Below, piece by piece: positions 1-6,304 of a DNA stretch of 9,481 nucleotides. Each line of letters opens with the position of its first letter. Position 1 is the first letter of the stretch. Position numbers and translations under genes: made by a program. The notes beneath the pieces are model-generated. The model worked only from the letters and a program-made list of their open reading frames with translations. It had not been told where the DNA came from and did no database searches. Source of the DNA: Pirellulaceae bacterium (lineage in GTDB: Bacteria > Planctomycetota > Planctomycetia > Pirellulales > Pirellulaceae); contig JADLDX010000862.1 in NCBI GenBank assembly GCA_020846515.1, positions 1-9,481 of the forward strand. Direction: 5' to 3'.

Positions 1-1827
1 CAGCCTGCCGATGGTGGTCGTACTAACCTCGTCGGTACCACGACGATTGGATATCTCGAGCAACATCCAACCTTCGCCCCAACTGACACATTATGGAGCG
101 TCGCCGCCGACGCTGTCGGCGATATTGTGGCACTGGCCAACGATGCCGAACAGATCGCCCATCAACTGAGCGAATGTACGGATCAGCGACAGCGCGAACG
201 CTTGCTGGAACGACTCGACTATCTACAAGCCCGTTTGCAACATAGCGACGCTTACCACTGGGAGAACCGCGTCGAACGCACTCTCCAAGGGCTAGGGTTC
301 ACGCGCGCCTGGTTCGAACGTCCCGCTGCTTCGCTCAGCGGTGGTCAACAGAATCGACTGATGTTGGCTCATCTGCTCTTGAAAGAACCCGAGCTGATGA
401 TCCTGGACGAACCGAATAATCACTTGGACATTGAATCGACCGAATGGCTGGAGACCACGCTGTCGTCATGGCCTGGAGCGTTCTTGTTGGTCAGCCACGA
501 TCGCTTCTTTCTCGATCAAGTCACCAGCGAGGTCTGGGAATTGGTCGATGCCAAACTCGATCACTTCCGCGGCAACTACTCGGCTTATGTCCGTCAAAAG
601 ACGGAACGCTTGGAAGTCCAGCGCCGGACATTCGAGAAACAGCGCGACGAAATTGAAAAGCTGGAGGATTTCATTCGCAAACACCATGCGGGACAGAAGA
701 GCACTCAAGCTGAAGATCGTCGCAAGAAATTGGAACGCATCGAAGCTGTTGAACAACCGCGTGAGATTCACACACCCAAGTTTCGCTTTCCACCAGCCAC
801 GCGCACTGGCGACATTGTGCTGCGCGTCAAAGATTTCAAGAAGGCCTACGATCGAGTCCTGTTCGACAAACTATCGTTTCAAGTCGAACGCGGTCAACGC
901 TTCGCCATCCTCGGCTCCAACGGATCAGGCAAATCAACGCTGCTGAAGTGCCTGTTGGGTGAAGTCCAACCGGATGCTGGCACCGTAACCTTGGGCGCTA
1001 ATGTTCGCGTCGGGTACTTTGACCAACTACTGAAACAATTGGACATGGACATGACGCCTATGGAGGCGGTCCGCGTACCCAATAAGGACATGGTCGACAA
1101 AGAACGCCGAGATATCCTGGCCGCGTTTGGATTGATCGGCGAAGTCGTACTCAAACCACTACGCATGCTCAGCGGCGGTGAACGCAATCGCGTCATGCTC
1201 GCCCGGCTCAGTGCCCTCGAGGCCAATCTATTGATCCTGGACGAACCCACTAACCACCTGGACCTCTGGTCGCGGCAAGCGCTCGAACAGGCAGTCAGGA
1301 GTTTTGATGGCACCGTGTTGTTGGTAACCCACGATCGTTATCTGGTCAATGCGATTGCCGACCACGTCCTGGTGCTCCGCGACGGTCGCGCCAGTTTGAT
1401 CGATGGCAACTACGACAACTTCCGGCACTGGATGCGACAAGGTATGGCGGTCGCCGATCGCGGCCAGGTCGCCGTCAGCGATACTCGCACTGCGGCTCGT
1501 CAGTCTACTGGTTCTGGTAATGGTTCTGGATCTGGTACAAGCACAACTGGCACTGGCAACTCAAACGCCAACGCCATCACTAACGCGGCACAGGGCGCAA
1601 CCAAAGCCAAACGTAAACGCAAGTTCCCTTATCGCAAGGTGGCCGACCTGGAAGCCGATATCATGCAAGTCGAGGGCGAGATTGATCAGATGCAGCAACG
1701 CTTGATCGATCCTCAAGTCTTGCGTGATGGTCGCCTGGTAAAAGAAGTTCAACAGCAATTAACCGAGCACGAAAGTCGATTGGCCAATTTGTATGAACAC
1801 TACGAAGAGGCCTGTGAGTTAAACTGA
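1..1827 (+). CDS. ABC-F family ATPase (YheS/YdiF-like), 5' end outside window
   Basis: The reading frame is open from the first base to TGA at 1825-1827, so the first Walker A lies upstream of the window and the GTG at 127 is internal, not a start. Visible in order: the end of ABC domain 1 with signature LSGGQQNR (334-357), Walker B and D-loop DEPNNHLD (406-429) and switch SHDR; a charged coiled-coil interdomain linker of the P-site tRNA interaction type, containing HAGQKSTQAEDRRKKLERIE; then ABC domain 2 with Walker A GSNGSGKST (913-939), signature LSGGERNR, DEPTNHLD and switch THDR. A Ser/Gly/Thr/Asn-rich tether (about 1501-1600) and a basic KAKRKRK patch lead to a C-terminal coiled coil. 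Twin ABC domains without membrane segments define ABC-F proteins, which act at the ribosomal E site on stalled or specialised translation. The linker wording resembles YheS/YdiF more than EttA. Oddity: Asn replaces the usual Thr in DEPTNHLD of domain 1. The exact ABC-F subfamily is uncertain. Confidence 0.93.
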   Translation, partial: QPADGGRTNLVGTTTIGYLEQHPTFAPTDTLWSVAADAVGDIVALANDAEQIAHQLSECTDQRQRERLLERLDYLQARLQHSDAYHWENRVERTLQGLGFTRAWFERPAASLSGGQQNRLMLAHLLLKEPELMILDEPNNHLDIESTEWLETTLSSWPGAFLLVSHDRFFLDQVTSEVWELVDAKLDHFRGNYSAYVRQKTERLEVQRRTFEKQRDEIEKLEDFIRKHHAGQKSTQAEDRRKKLERIEAVEQPREIHTPKFRFPPATRTGDIVLRVKDFKKAYDRVLFDKLSFQVERGQRFAILGSNGSGKSTLLKCLLGEVQPDAGTVTLGANVRVGYFDQLLKQLDMDMTPMEAVRVPNKDMVDKERRDILAAFGLIGEVVLKPLRMLSGGERNRVMLARLSALEANLLILDEPTNHLDLWSRQALEQAVRSFDGTVLLVTHDRYLVNAIADHVLVLRDGRASLIDGNYDNFRHWMRQGMAVADRGQVAVSDTRTAARQSTGSGNGSGSGTSTTGTGNSNANAITNAAQGATKAKRKRKFPYRKVADLEADIMQVEGEIDQMQQRLIDPQVLRDGRLVKEVQQQLTEHESRLANLYEHYEEACELN

Positions 1828-1891
1828 TTGGCATTGGTACGCTGTCACCTGTCATCCATTCTGACCTTCAACTATCCAAAGCATTTCCCCG

Positions 1892-2926
1892 ATGGCCTTC
1901 TGGAATAGAAAAAAAACGGATCCGACACCTGCCACGAGTGTGGACCCGACTCAAGCGGCTGCCACACCTTCGGAAGCCGCCGACACGAGTGCAAATGCTA
2001 ATACAGCAGCGAAAAAATCGGGCGGCTGGTTGGCCGGCCTGCGCAAGACGGCTCAATGGCTGAACACCGACATCCGCGATTTGTGGAAGAGCGAAGGCGA
2101 GTTGGTCGATGACGACTTCTTGCAAAAGCTGTTTGCCATTCTGGTTCGCAGCGATATGGGCGGCGATATGGCGCGGACCATCCGCGATCGAATCGGTCGA
2201 GACTACCGCGCCCGAAAAGGTCACTTCGAAGAAATGCTGACCGTCATTTCGGAAGAGATACGTTCGTCGCTGGAACAGACGGGGACCGCCATCAAGATGG
2301 CTGAAACCGGGCCCACCGTGATTTTAGTCGTGGGCGTGAACGGTTCGGGAAAGACCACCTCGATCGCCAAGTTGGCTTATCGCTTTCACGCGCAAGGCAA
2401 ACGTGTGTTGCTCGGCGCCGGCGATACCTTTCGCGCTGCCGCTGTGGAGCAACTGAAAATCTGGTCCGATCGAATTGGCTGCGACATCGTCACGGCCGCG
2501 TCTGGAGCCGACCCGGCTTCGGTTGTCTTTCAGACAGTGGCCAAGGCAGTAGCCGATCAATATGACGTCTGCATCCTCGATACGGCCGGTCGCTTGCAAA
2601 CCCAAGGTCACTTGATGCAGCAGCTCGATAAGATTCGCCGTGTGATTACCAAGCATGTGGCCGACGCGCCGCATGAAGTATTGCTGGTCCTGGACGCCAC
2701 GGCCGGCCAGAATGCGATCAGTCAAGCCAAAGGCTTTTCACAGGCTGCTGGTTGCACTGGCATCGTCTTATCGAAACTGGATGGATCGGCTAAAGGCGGC
2801 GTGATCGTGCCGATTCGTCAACAATTCAATCTGCCGGTAAAGCTGGTCGGTCTGGGCGAACAACTGGGCGACATGGCCGAGTTCGATCCCGATAGTTTTA
2901 CGAAGGGCCTGTTTGGCGAAGAGTGA
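1892..2926 (+). CDS. ftsY: Signal recognition particle receptor FtsY
   Basis: This 344-residue SRP-family GTPase docks the SRP-ribosome complex at the inner membrane and hands nascent membrane proteins to the Sec translocon. After a polar Ala/Thr-rich N-terminus (about 1-43), a Trp-rich amphipathic stretch GGWLAGLRKTAQWL (44-57) matches the membrane-targeting helix at the start of the N domain. The G domain follows: P-loop GVNGSGKTT (148-156), DTFRAAA (178-184), DTAGR (230-234), SKLDGSAKGG (294-303, Ser in place of the usual Thr of TKLD) and the closing GLGEQLGDMAEFDP (320-333). There is no M domain, which excludes Ffh. The long acidic A domain of E. coli FtsY is absent, as in many bacteria. 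ATG 1892 is the first sensible start, and I see no Shine-Dalgarno before it. It begins 64 nt after the ABC-F stop on the same strand, so co-transcription is plausible. A repeat-element hairpin lies about 70 nt after its stop. Confidence 0.97.
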   Translation: MAFWNRKKTDPTPATSVDPTQAAATPSEAADTSANANTAAKKSGGWLAGLRKTAQWLNTDIRDLWKSEGELVDDDFLQKLFAILVRSDMGGDMARTIRDRIGRDYRARKGHFEEMLTVISEEIRSSLEQTGTAIKMAETGPTVILVVGVNGSGKTTSIAKLAYRFHAQGKRVLLGAGDTFRAAAVEQLKIWSDRIGCDIVTAASGADPASVVFQTVAKAVADQYDVCILDTAGRLQTQGHLMQQLDKIRRVITKHVADAPHEVLLVLDATAGQNAISQAKGFSQAAGCTGIVLSKLDGSAKGGVIVPIRQQFNLPVKLVGLGEQLGDMAEFDPDSFTKGLFGEE

Positions 2927-2933
2927 CTTTGAA

Positions 2934-3149
2934 CCTTGCCTGCTCCTTTCACCCTTACTCCAACGCTGTGAAACATGTTTGCTCGTGAAACCCGGCATTT
3001 GTAGCGGTTGGGCGCAAGCCCTCCGGTTCCTATAGCTACCGGGATATACCGGACGGCTTGCGCCGTTCCGCTTCTAAAATGCTCCACAGCGTTGCCTTGC
3101 CCCCTCCTTGAACTTCTCCCTTCCTTGAACACAGCCTGTAAACATGTTT
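2934..3149. repeat. Nested and direct short repeats around copy 1 (ftsY-aminotransferase spacer)
   Basis: The spacer has repeat structure outside the element. CAACGCTGTG (2961-2970) and its exact reverse complement CACAGCGTTG (3085-3094) enclose the element symmetrically. The 10-bp palindrome AAACATGTTT occurs at 2971-2980 and again at 3140-3149, where it contains the ATG of the aminotransferase. CCTTGCC-type 15-mers at 2934-2948 and 3095-3109 match at 13 of 15 positions. Together these suggest a degenerate direct duplication of about 50 bp on either side of the element. Whether it arose by insertion or by local duplication, and whether anything binds the palindromes, cannot be told. No convincing promoter is visible in the spacer. 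Confidence 0.55.
2995..3082 (+). repeat. Dispersed inverted-repeat element, copy 1
   Basis: Imperfect inverted repeat with arms 3003-3027 (AGCGG..., ending CCGGT) and 3048-3072 (ACCGG..., ending CCGCT). I count 21 of 25 positions complementary, around a 20-nt loop. Weaker pairing continues outward to GCATTT (2995) and AAAATGC (ending 3082). The same element recurs at 6215-6304 on the other strand, with matches in both arms, the TTCC at the loop edge and the outer AAAAT. The transcript would form a stable GC-rich stem downstream of ftsY, which could protect the 3' end or slow transcription. No T-run follows, so it is not a textbook intrinsic terminator. I recall similar GC-rich inverted repeats as common between genes of Pirellulaceae, but cannot check that here. 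Confidence 0.8.
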
Positions 3150-4403
3150 CCCGAACTCCGCAGTCAATTCCCTGCCCTGTCGCGCCGACACAATGCTTTA
3201 CCGGTCATCTATTTGGATGGCCCTGCGGGCAGTCAGGTACCACAGCGCGTGATCGATGCGATCAGTGACTATTACTGTCATCACAATGCTAATCGGGCTG
3301 GTCAGTTTGATACCAGTCGCGAGACCGATGGTTTGATGGCCGATGCCCACGCCGCAGCGGCCGCCTGGTTTGGAGCTGCCGATCCGCGGGAAACCATTTT
3401 CGGCGCCAACATGACCACGCTTACCTTCCAGTTCTCGCGCGCCCACTCGCGGACCTGGAACCCTGGAGACACCGTAGTCGTTACCCAGTTAGATCACGAT
3501 GCGAACGTATCCCCCTGGCGTTTGGCGGCCGCAGATCGCGGAGCGAACCTGCGCGTGGTCAAGGTGACCACCAGCGATGCTACGTTGGATTTGGAAGATT
3601 TCGAGCAAGCGTTGAAACTGCGCCCGAAGCTCGTAGCTGTGACCGCAGCCTCCAATAGTGTGGGCTCGCGGACGCCGATCGTCGAGTTAATTGCCATGGC
3701 TCATGCGGTGGGTGCCGAGGTGTATGTCGATGCTGTGCATCTGGCTCCGCATGCACTGCTGGATGTGCAAGCCTGGGACGCGGACTTCGTCGTCTGTTCG
3801 GCTTACAAGTTTTTTGGCCCGCACGTCGGCATACTCTGGGGACGTCTGAACCGGCTAACTGAACTGACGGCCTACAAGGTAACGCCCGCGCCGGATGCTT
3901 CGCCGGGCAAGTGGATGACAGGCACGCAAAACCATGCGGCCATTTGCGGAGTCACCGCGGCCATCGATTATTTATGCGATATCGGTCGGCAATGTTCCGG
4001 CAATCCGACGGCGCCACGTCGCGCCGCGTTGATAGCCGCCATGCAGTCGATCGAGCAGTACGAGCGTCAGTTGTTGACTCGCCTGATCGCAGGCCTGCAG
4101 CAGATCCCGCGAGTGACTGTGTTTGGTATTACCGATCCTCATCGATTCCACGCACGCGTACCGACTCTGGCTCTGGCGGTGGATGGATTGCCATCGGCCC
4201 AGGTCGCGGCCCGCCTGGCCGAACGCGGCATTTACTGCTGGCATGGGCATTACTATGCCATTGCCATTTGCGAAGCTCTGGGACAACAGGCCCATGGCAT
4301 GGTGCGTTTGGGTCTGATGCACACCAATACAGCCGAAGAGGTTGAGCGAACGCTGGCCACGTTACGCGAAATTACAACTGAAGCGACAAGATGCTCTGCG
4401 TGA
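3144..4403 (+). CDS. Class V aminotransferase, cysteine-desulfurase-like (VC1184-type)
   Basis: This 419-residue cytoplasmic protein has the PLP fold-type I pattern of class V aminotransferases. ANMTT (88-92) is the cofactor phosphate loop, H118 in LDHDAN should stack on PLP, DAVH (196-199) binds the pyridine nitrogen, K222 in SAYKFFGPHVG should carry the Schiff base, and R388 in VRLG should hold the substrate carboxylate. The closing segment GIYCWHGHYYA (362-372) is typical of the VC1184-like group. It lines up with the SufS loop ending GHHCA, but the persulfide cysteine position is Tyr371, so sulfur transfer by the usual mechanism is doubtful. The nearby C365 is offset by six residues. Substrate is unknown. 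ATG 3144 is the first start after an in-frame stop at 3126-3128, and no Shine-Dalgarno is seen. The last 32 bp overlap the opposing HD-GYP gene. Confidence 0.9.
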   Translation: MFPELRSQFPALSRRHNALPVIYLDGPAGSQVPQRVIDAISDYYCHHNANRAGQFDTSRETDGLMADAHAAAAAWFGAADPRETIFGANMTTLTFQFSRAHSRTWNPGDTVVVTQLDHDANVSPWRLAAADRGANLRVVKVTTSDATLDLEDFEQALKLRPKLVAVTAASNSVGSRTPIVELIAMAHAVGAEVYVDAVHLAPHALLDVQAWDADFVVCSAYKFFGPHVGILWGRLNRLTELTAYKVTPAPDASPGKWMTGTQNHAAICGVTAAIDYLCDIGRQCSGNPTAPRRAALIAAMQSIEQYERQLLTRLIAGLQQIPRVTVFGITDPHRFHARVPTLALAVDGLPSAQVAARLAERGIYCWHGHYYAIAICEALGQQAHGMVRLGLMHTNTAEEVERTLATLREITTEATRCSA

Positions 4404-5982
4404 TATCCGCATAAGGCGGTTCTTGCGGAATCAGGCTGACGCCATTGGCGGGCAGTTGAGGCAACGATGATTGACGTTGTTGCCTCCAGTGCTGAAAGCA
4501 ACGGACCAGCATCTCATCCCACTGTTTACCACTACCCTCGTTAATGATTTCACAGGCTTGGGTCAGCGGCATGGCATGGCGATATGGACGGGAACTGGTC
4601 ATGGCATCAAAGCTATCGGCCACAGCGATGATGCGGGCCATCAGTGGAATATCATCACCAGCCAGGCCTTGCGGATAACCACGTCCATCCCAACGTTCGT
4701 GATGGTACAACACACCCGGCAATGTAAAGTGCAACTTGCCCAGTTGCTCGACGATTCGGTAACCAATTTCCGGATGTTGCTTGATGATGTCAAACTCTTC
4801 GTCGCTCAACGCGCCTGGTTTTAAGAGCACGCGATCCGGAATACCGATCTTGCCCACGTCATGCAAGATGCCAGCCACATAAATCTCTTGACAGGCGGTT
4901 TCTTCCAAGCCCAATATTTCGGCGATTTCAAACGACAAACGGGCGACGCGTTCGCTGTGACCGCGAGTGTACGGGTCGCGCGCATCGATCGCGCGACTCA
5001 TCGCTTGCAGGGTCCCCAAGGCCAGATGCTGACTGTCCAGTATCAAGCGAATGTTGTGAGTCTGCGTGCTTAGCAGTACGCTGGCTTCTTCCAACAAACC
5101 GACTTCTACAGTTCCGAACTCAGGATCCAACAAACTGAACGCATGCGCGATGTTCGGCGTCGTGCGATTAATGGCCACGATGTAACCCAATGGTCTATCG
5201 CATGATAGGACTGGCACGGCCACTAGAGATTGTACGCGTTCCGATAGCAGGTGGGCGTGGTTCAGGACGATCGCGCCGGTCGGCTTGTTTTGAATCAAAC
5301 TCGGGAGCAGGCTGGCCATCTCCGGCAAAGAGACTTTGTCTGAACCGAAGTAGCAACTGGCCAATCCCGACCGCGTCGTTTCGTCGTCGCGCACCAACAA
5401 GTACAACGTCTCCGTGCGCAGTAGATCCAACAGCGGCTTGAGAATGCCTTGAGCCAGCAGATTCGCGTTGGCCGTGTCATGCGATATCGACATGTTTCGC
5501 GCCAAGTCGCGCAGCCAACATTGCTCCTCGAAGCTCTGCGCTAATTGCTGAGCCGATATGTCCAGTTGTGTTTGCAGCTTGGCAGCCTGTCGCTGCAGAC
5601 GCGTGGCTTCGCCAGCCGACTGCATGAGCGATTTGGCCACCGCTGGCGGCGCCGCGATCGCCGTGACCAGTCGGGCACAAAATGGCTCCGTTCCCATACC
5701 GTAGAAGACCAGAGTCAAGTCGGGCGCCAAAGCCAGTGGCAACGCCTGGCCGTCGAATTGCAGGGCTCGCGCCGCACTCCAGCAAGCTTCGGTGGTTGGT
5801 CCGGCCCCCGACAGGCCAAGCGCGATCAGGCAATCTTTAACGCTGGCGAGTGAGGGCTCCTGATCTGCGGTTACGGCAATTTGTACTACCGGCCCACCCA
5901 AACGCATGGCTAACTGCGCAGTATCTTCGGCTAATTCCGAAGCTGCGGACGTAGGATGGTTGTAGGACACAGACGCAGACAT
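4372..5982 (-). CDS. HD-GYP domain protein with GAF-like sensor domain
   Basis: Probable cyclic di-GMP phosphodiesterase of 536 residues, counted from ATG 5982. Layout: about 110 N-terminal residues I do not recognise, a heptad-like helical stretch (about 115-160, rich in Leu, Gln and Ala), a GAF-like sensor region (about 165-310), then the HD-GYP domain (about 320-500) and a Gln/Pro-rich tail. The catalytic and metal-site residues are present: H342 (GHS), H374-D375 with K378 (HDVGKIGIPD), H403, H427-H428-E429, the GYP triplet in GRGYP (435-437) and D456. Intact HHE and GYP argue for real activity rather than a degenerate regulator. There are no membrane segments or receiver domain, so a cytoplasmic GAF signal is likely. 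The frame also allows TTG at 5991. I prefer ATG 5982 because AAGAGG lies 11 nt before it and only 2 nt before the TTG. Confidence 0.93.
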   Translation of the reverse strand: MSASVSYNHPTSAASELAEDTAQLAMRLGGPVVQIAVTADQEPSLASVKDCLIALGLSGAGPTTEACWSAARALQFDGQALPLALAPDLTLVFYGMGTEPFCARLVTAIAAPPAVAKSLMQSAGEATRLQRQAAKLQTQLDISAQQLAQSFEEQCWLRDLARNMSISHDTANANLLAQGILKPLLDLLRTETLYLLVRDDETTRSGLASCYFGSDKVSLPEMASLLPSLIQNKPTGAIVLNHAHLLSERVQSLVAVPVLSCDRPLGYIVAINRTTPNIAHAFSLLDPEFGTVEVGLLEEASVLLSTQTHNIRLILDSQHLALGTLQAMSRAIDARDPYTRGHSERVARLSFEIAEILGLEETACQEIYVAGILHDVGKIGIPDRVLLKPGALSDEEFDIIKQHPEIGYRIVEQLGKLHFTLPGVLYHHERWDGRGYPQGLAGDDIPLMARIIAVADSFDAMTSSRPYRHAMPLTQACEIINEGSGKQWDEMLVRCFQHWRQQRQSSLPQLPANGVSLIPQEPPYADITQSILSLQL

Positions 5983-5993
5983 AGATGACAAAA

Positions 5994-5999
5994 CCTCTT
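5994..5999 (-). promoter_or_regulatory. Ribosome binding site of the HD-GYP gene
   Basis: AAGAGG on the - strand lies 11 nt before ATG 5982 and 2 nt before the alternative TTG at 5991. A 2-nt gap is too short for normal initiation, so this site favours the ATG. Eleven nt is slightly long but workable. Confidence 0.5.
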
Positions 6000-6117
6000 A
6001 GGGTTCTGTAACGGCCAAACCTTGACCATTTCTCGCGTCGTTTTCGCGTCATGTGCCCGCCTGATGCGGGCCAGATGTCAGCCTGTACCTATTATTCGTG
6101 TCCGGACGATTCTGAAA

Positions 6118-6171
6118 GCAATCAGTCGTTTAACAGTCAGCCGCAGGAGTACTGATTGCCGGACGTACTCC
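6118..6171. other. Overlapping, mutually exclusive inverted repeats upstream of the HD-GYP gene
   Basis: GCAATCAGT (6118-6126) is exactly complementary to ACTGATTGC (6151-6159). GGAGTAC (6146-6152) is exactly complementary to GTACTCC (6165-6171). The two stems share bases 6151-6152, so only one can form fully at a time. If this stretch is in the HD-GYP leader it could switch folds, but the transcript start is unknown and chance remains possible at these lengths. Confidence 0.4.
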
Positions 6172-6214
6172 GAGATTAGGCGCGCGACTGACTGCAAAAA
6201 CACAAGACCGTTTA

Positions 6215-6304
6215 ATTTTAAGCGGAGCTGCGCAAGCTGCCCGGTGTTTCTCCGCGAAAAGCCAGGCGGAACCGGACGGCTAGCGCCGATTCCGCTATAA
6301 CTGC
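6215..6304 (-). repeat. Dispersed inverted-repeat element, copy 2, overlapping the peptidase stop codon
   Basis: Second copy of the element at 2995-3082, in the opposite strand orientation. Arms are 6221-6245 (AGCGG..., ending CCGGT) and 6271-6296 (ACCGG..., ending CCGCT), separated by 25 nt. Read on the - strand it aligns with copy 1 from GCA.TT.TAGCGG through TCCGGTTCC and again from ACCGG through CCGCTT and AAAAT. By eye about 29 of 37 positions match in the first half and 27 of 33 in the second. The TAG stop of the peptidase gene (6295-6297) is formed by the TAGCGG edge of the element. Like copy 1 it directly follows the 3' end of a gene and could act as a 3'-end stabilising stem. Confidence 0.78.

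Larger units (their letters stand above)
5983..6294. other. Spacer between the peptidase and HD-GYP genes
   Basis: No plausible gene is seen in these 312 bases. They serve as the 3' region of the peptidase gene and the upstream region of the HD-GYP gene, both read on the - strand. Contents: repeat element copy 2 (6215-6304); a perfect hairpin GCCCGC-CTGAT-GCGGGC (6055-6071); two mutually exclusive hairpins, 6118-6126 with 6151-6159 and 6146-6152 with 6165-6171; and a GTCCGGAC palindrome (6100-6107). An AATAAT on the - strand (6091-6096) could be a -10 box, but the best upstream hexamer, TTGCTT, is 19 nt away, so I do not call a promoter. Confidence 0.5.

Noticed and set aside
127..129. GTG as the start of the ABC-F gene
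   Set aside because: The frame stays open to base 1 and encodes GYLEQHP, a conserved ABC-F segment, upstream of this codon.
894..1313. 139-residue open frame on the - strand inside the ABC-F gene
   Set aside because: It is fully antisense to conserved ABC motifs and its protein is low-quality Ser/Arg-rich sequence without any motif.
3075..3080. TAAAAT as a -10 box for the aminotransferase gene
   Set aside because: No -35-like hexamer is found 16-18 bp upstream, and the bases belong to the conserved edge of the repeat element.
3008..3268. Small + strand frame starting in the repeat element
   Set aside because: It starts at a non-ATG codon, runs through repeat sequence and into the aminotransferase gene in another frame, and has no recognisable protein features.
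3911..4345. 144-residue + strand frame inside the aminotransferase gene
   Set aside because: It lies in another frame of a clearly conserved enzyme and has Arg/Asp/Ser-rich composition typical of out-of-frame translation.
6055..6071. Perfect GC hairpin as an intrinsic terminator
   Set aside because: No T-run follows on either strand, and no gene ends close enough upstream apart from the peptidase, which already has the repeat-element stem.
2995..6304. The two opposed repeat copies as ends of a composite mobile element carrying the aminotransferase and HD-GYP genes
   Set aside because: No transposase or integrase lies between them, the copies differ at many positions, and each is better explained by the gene end it follows.
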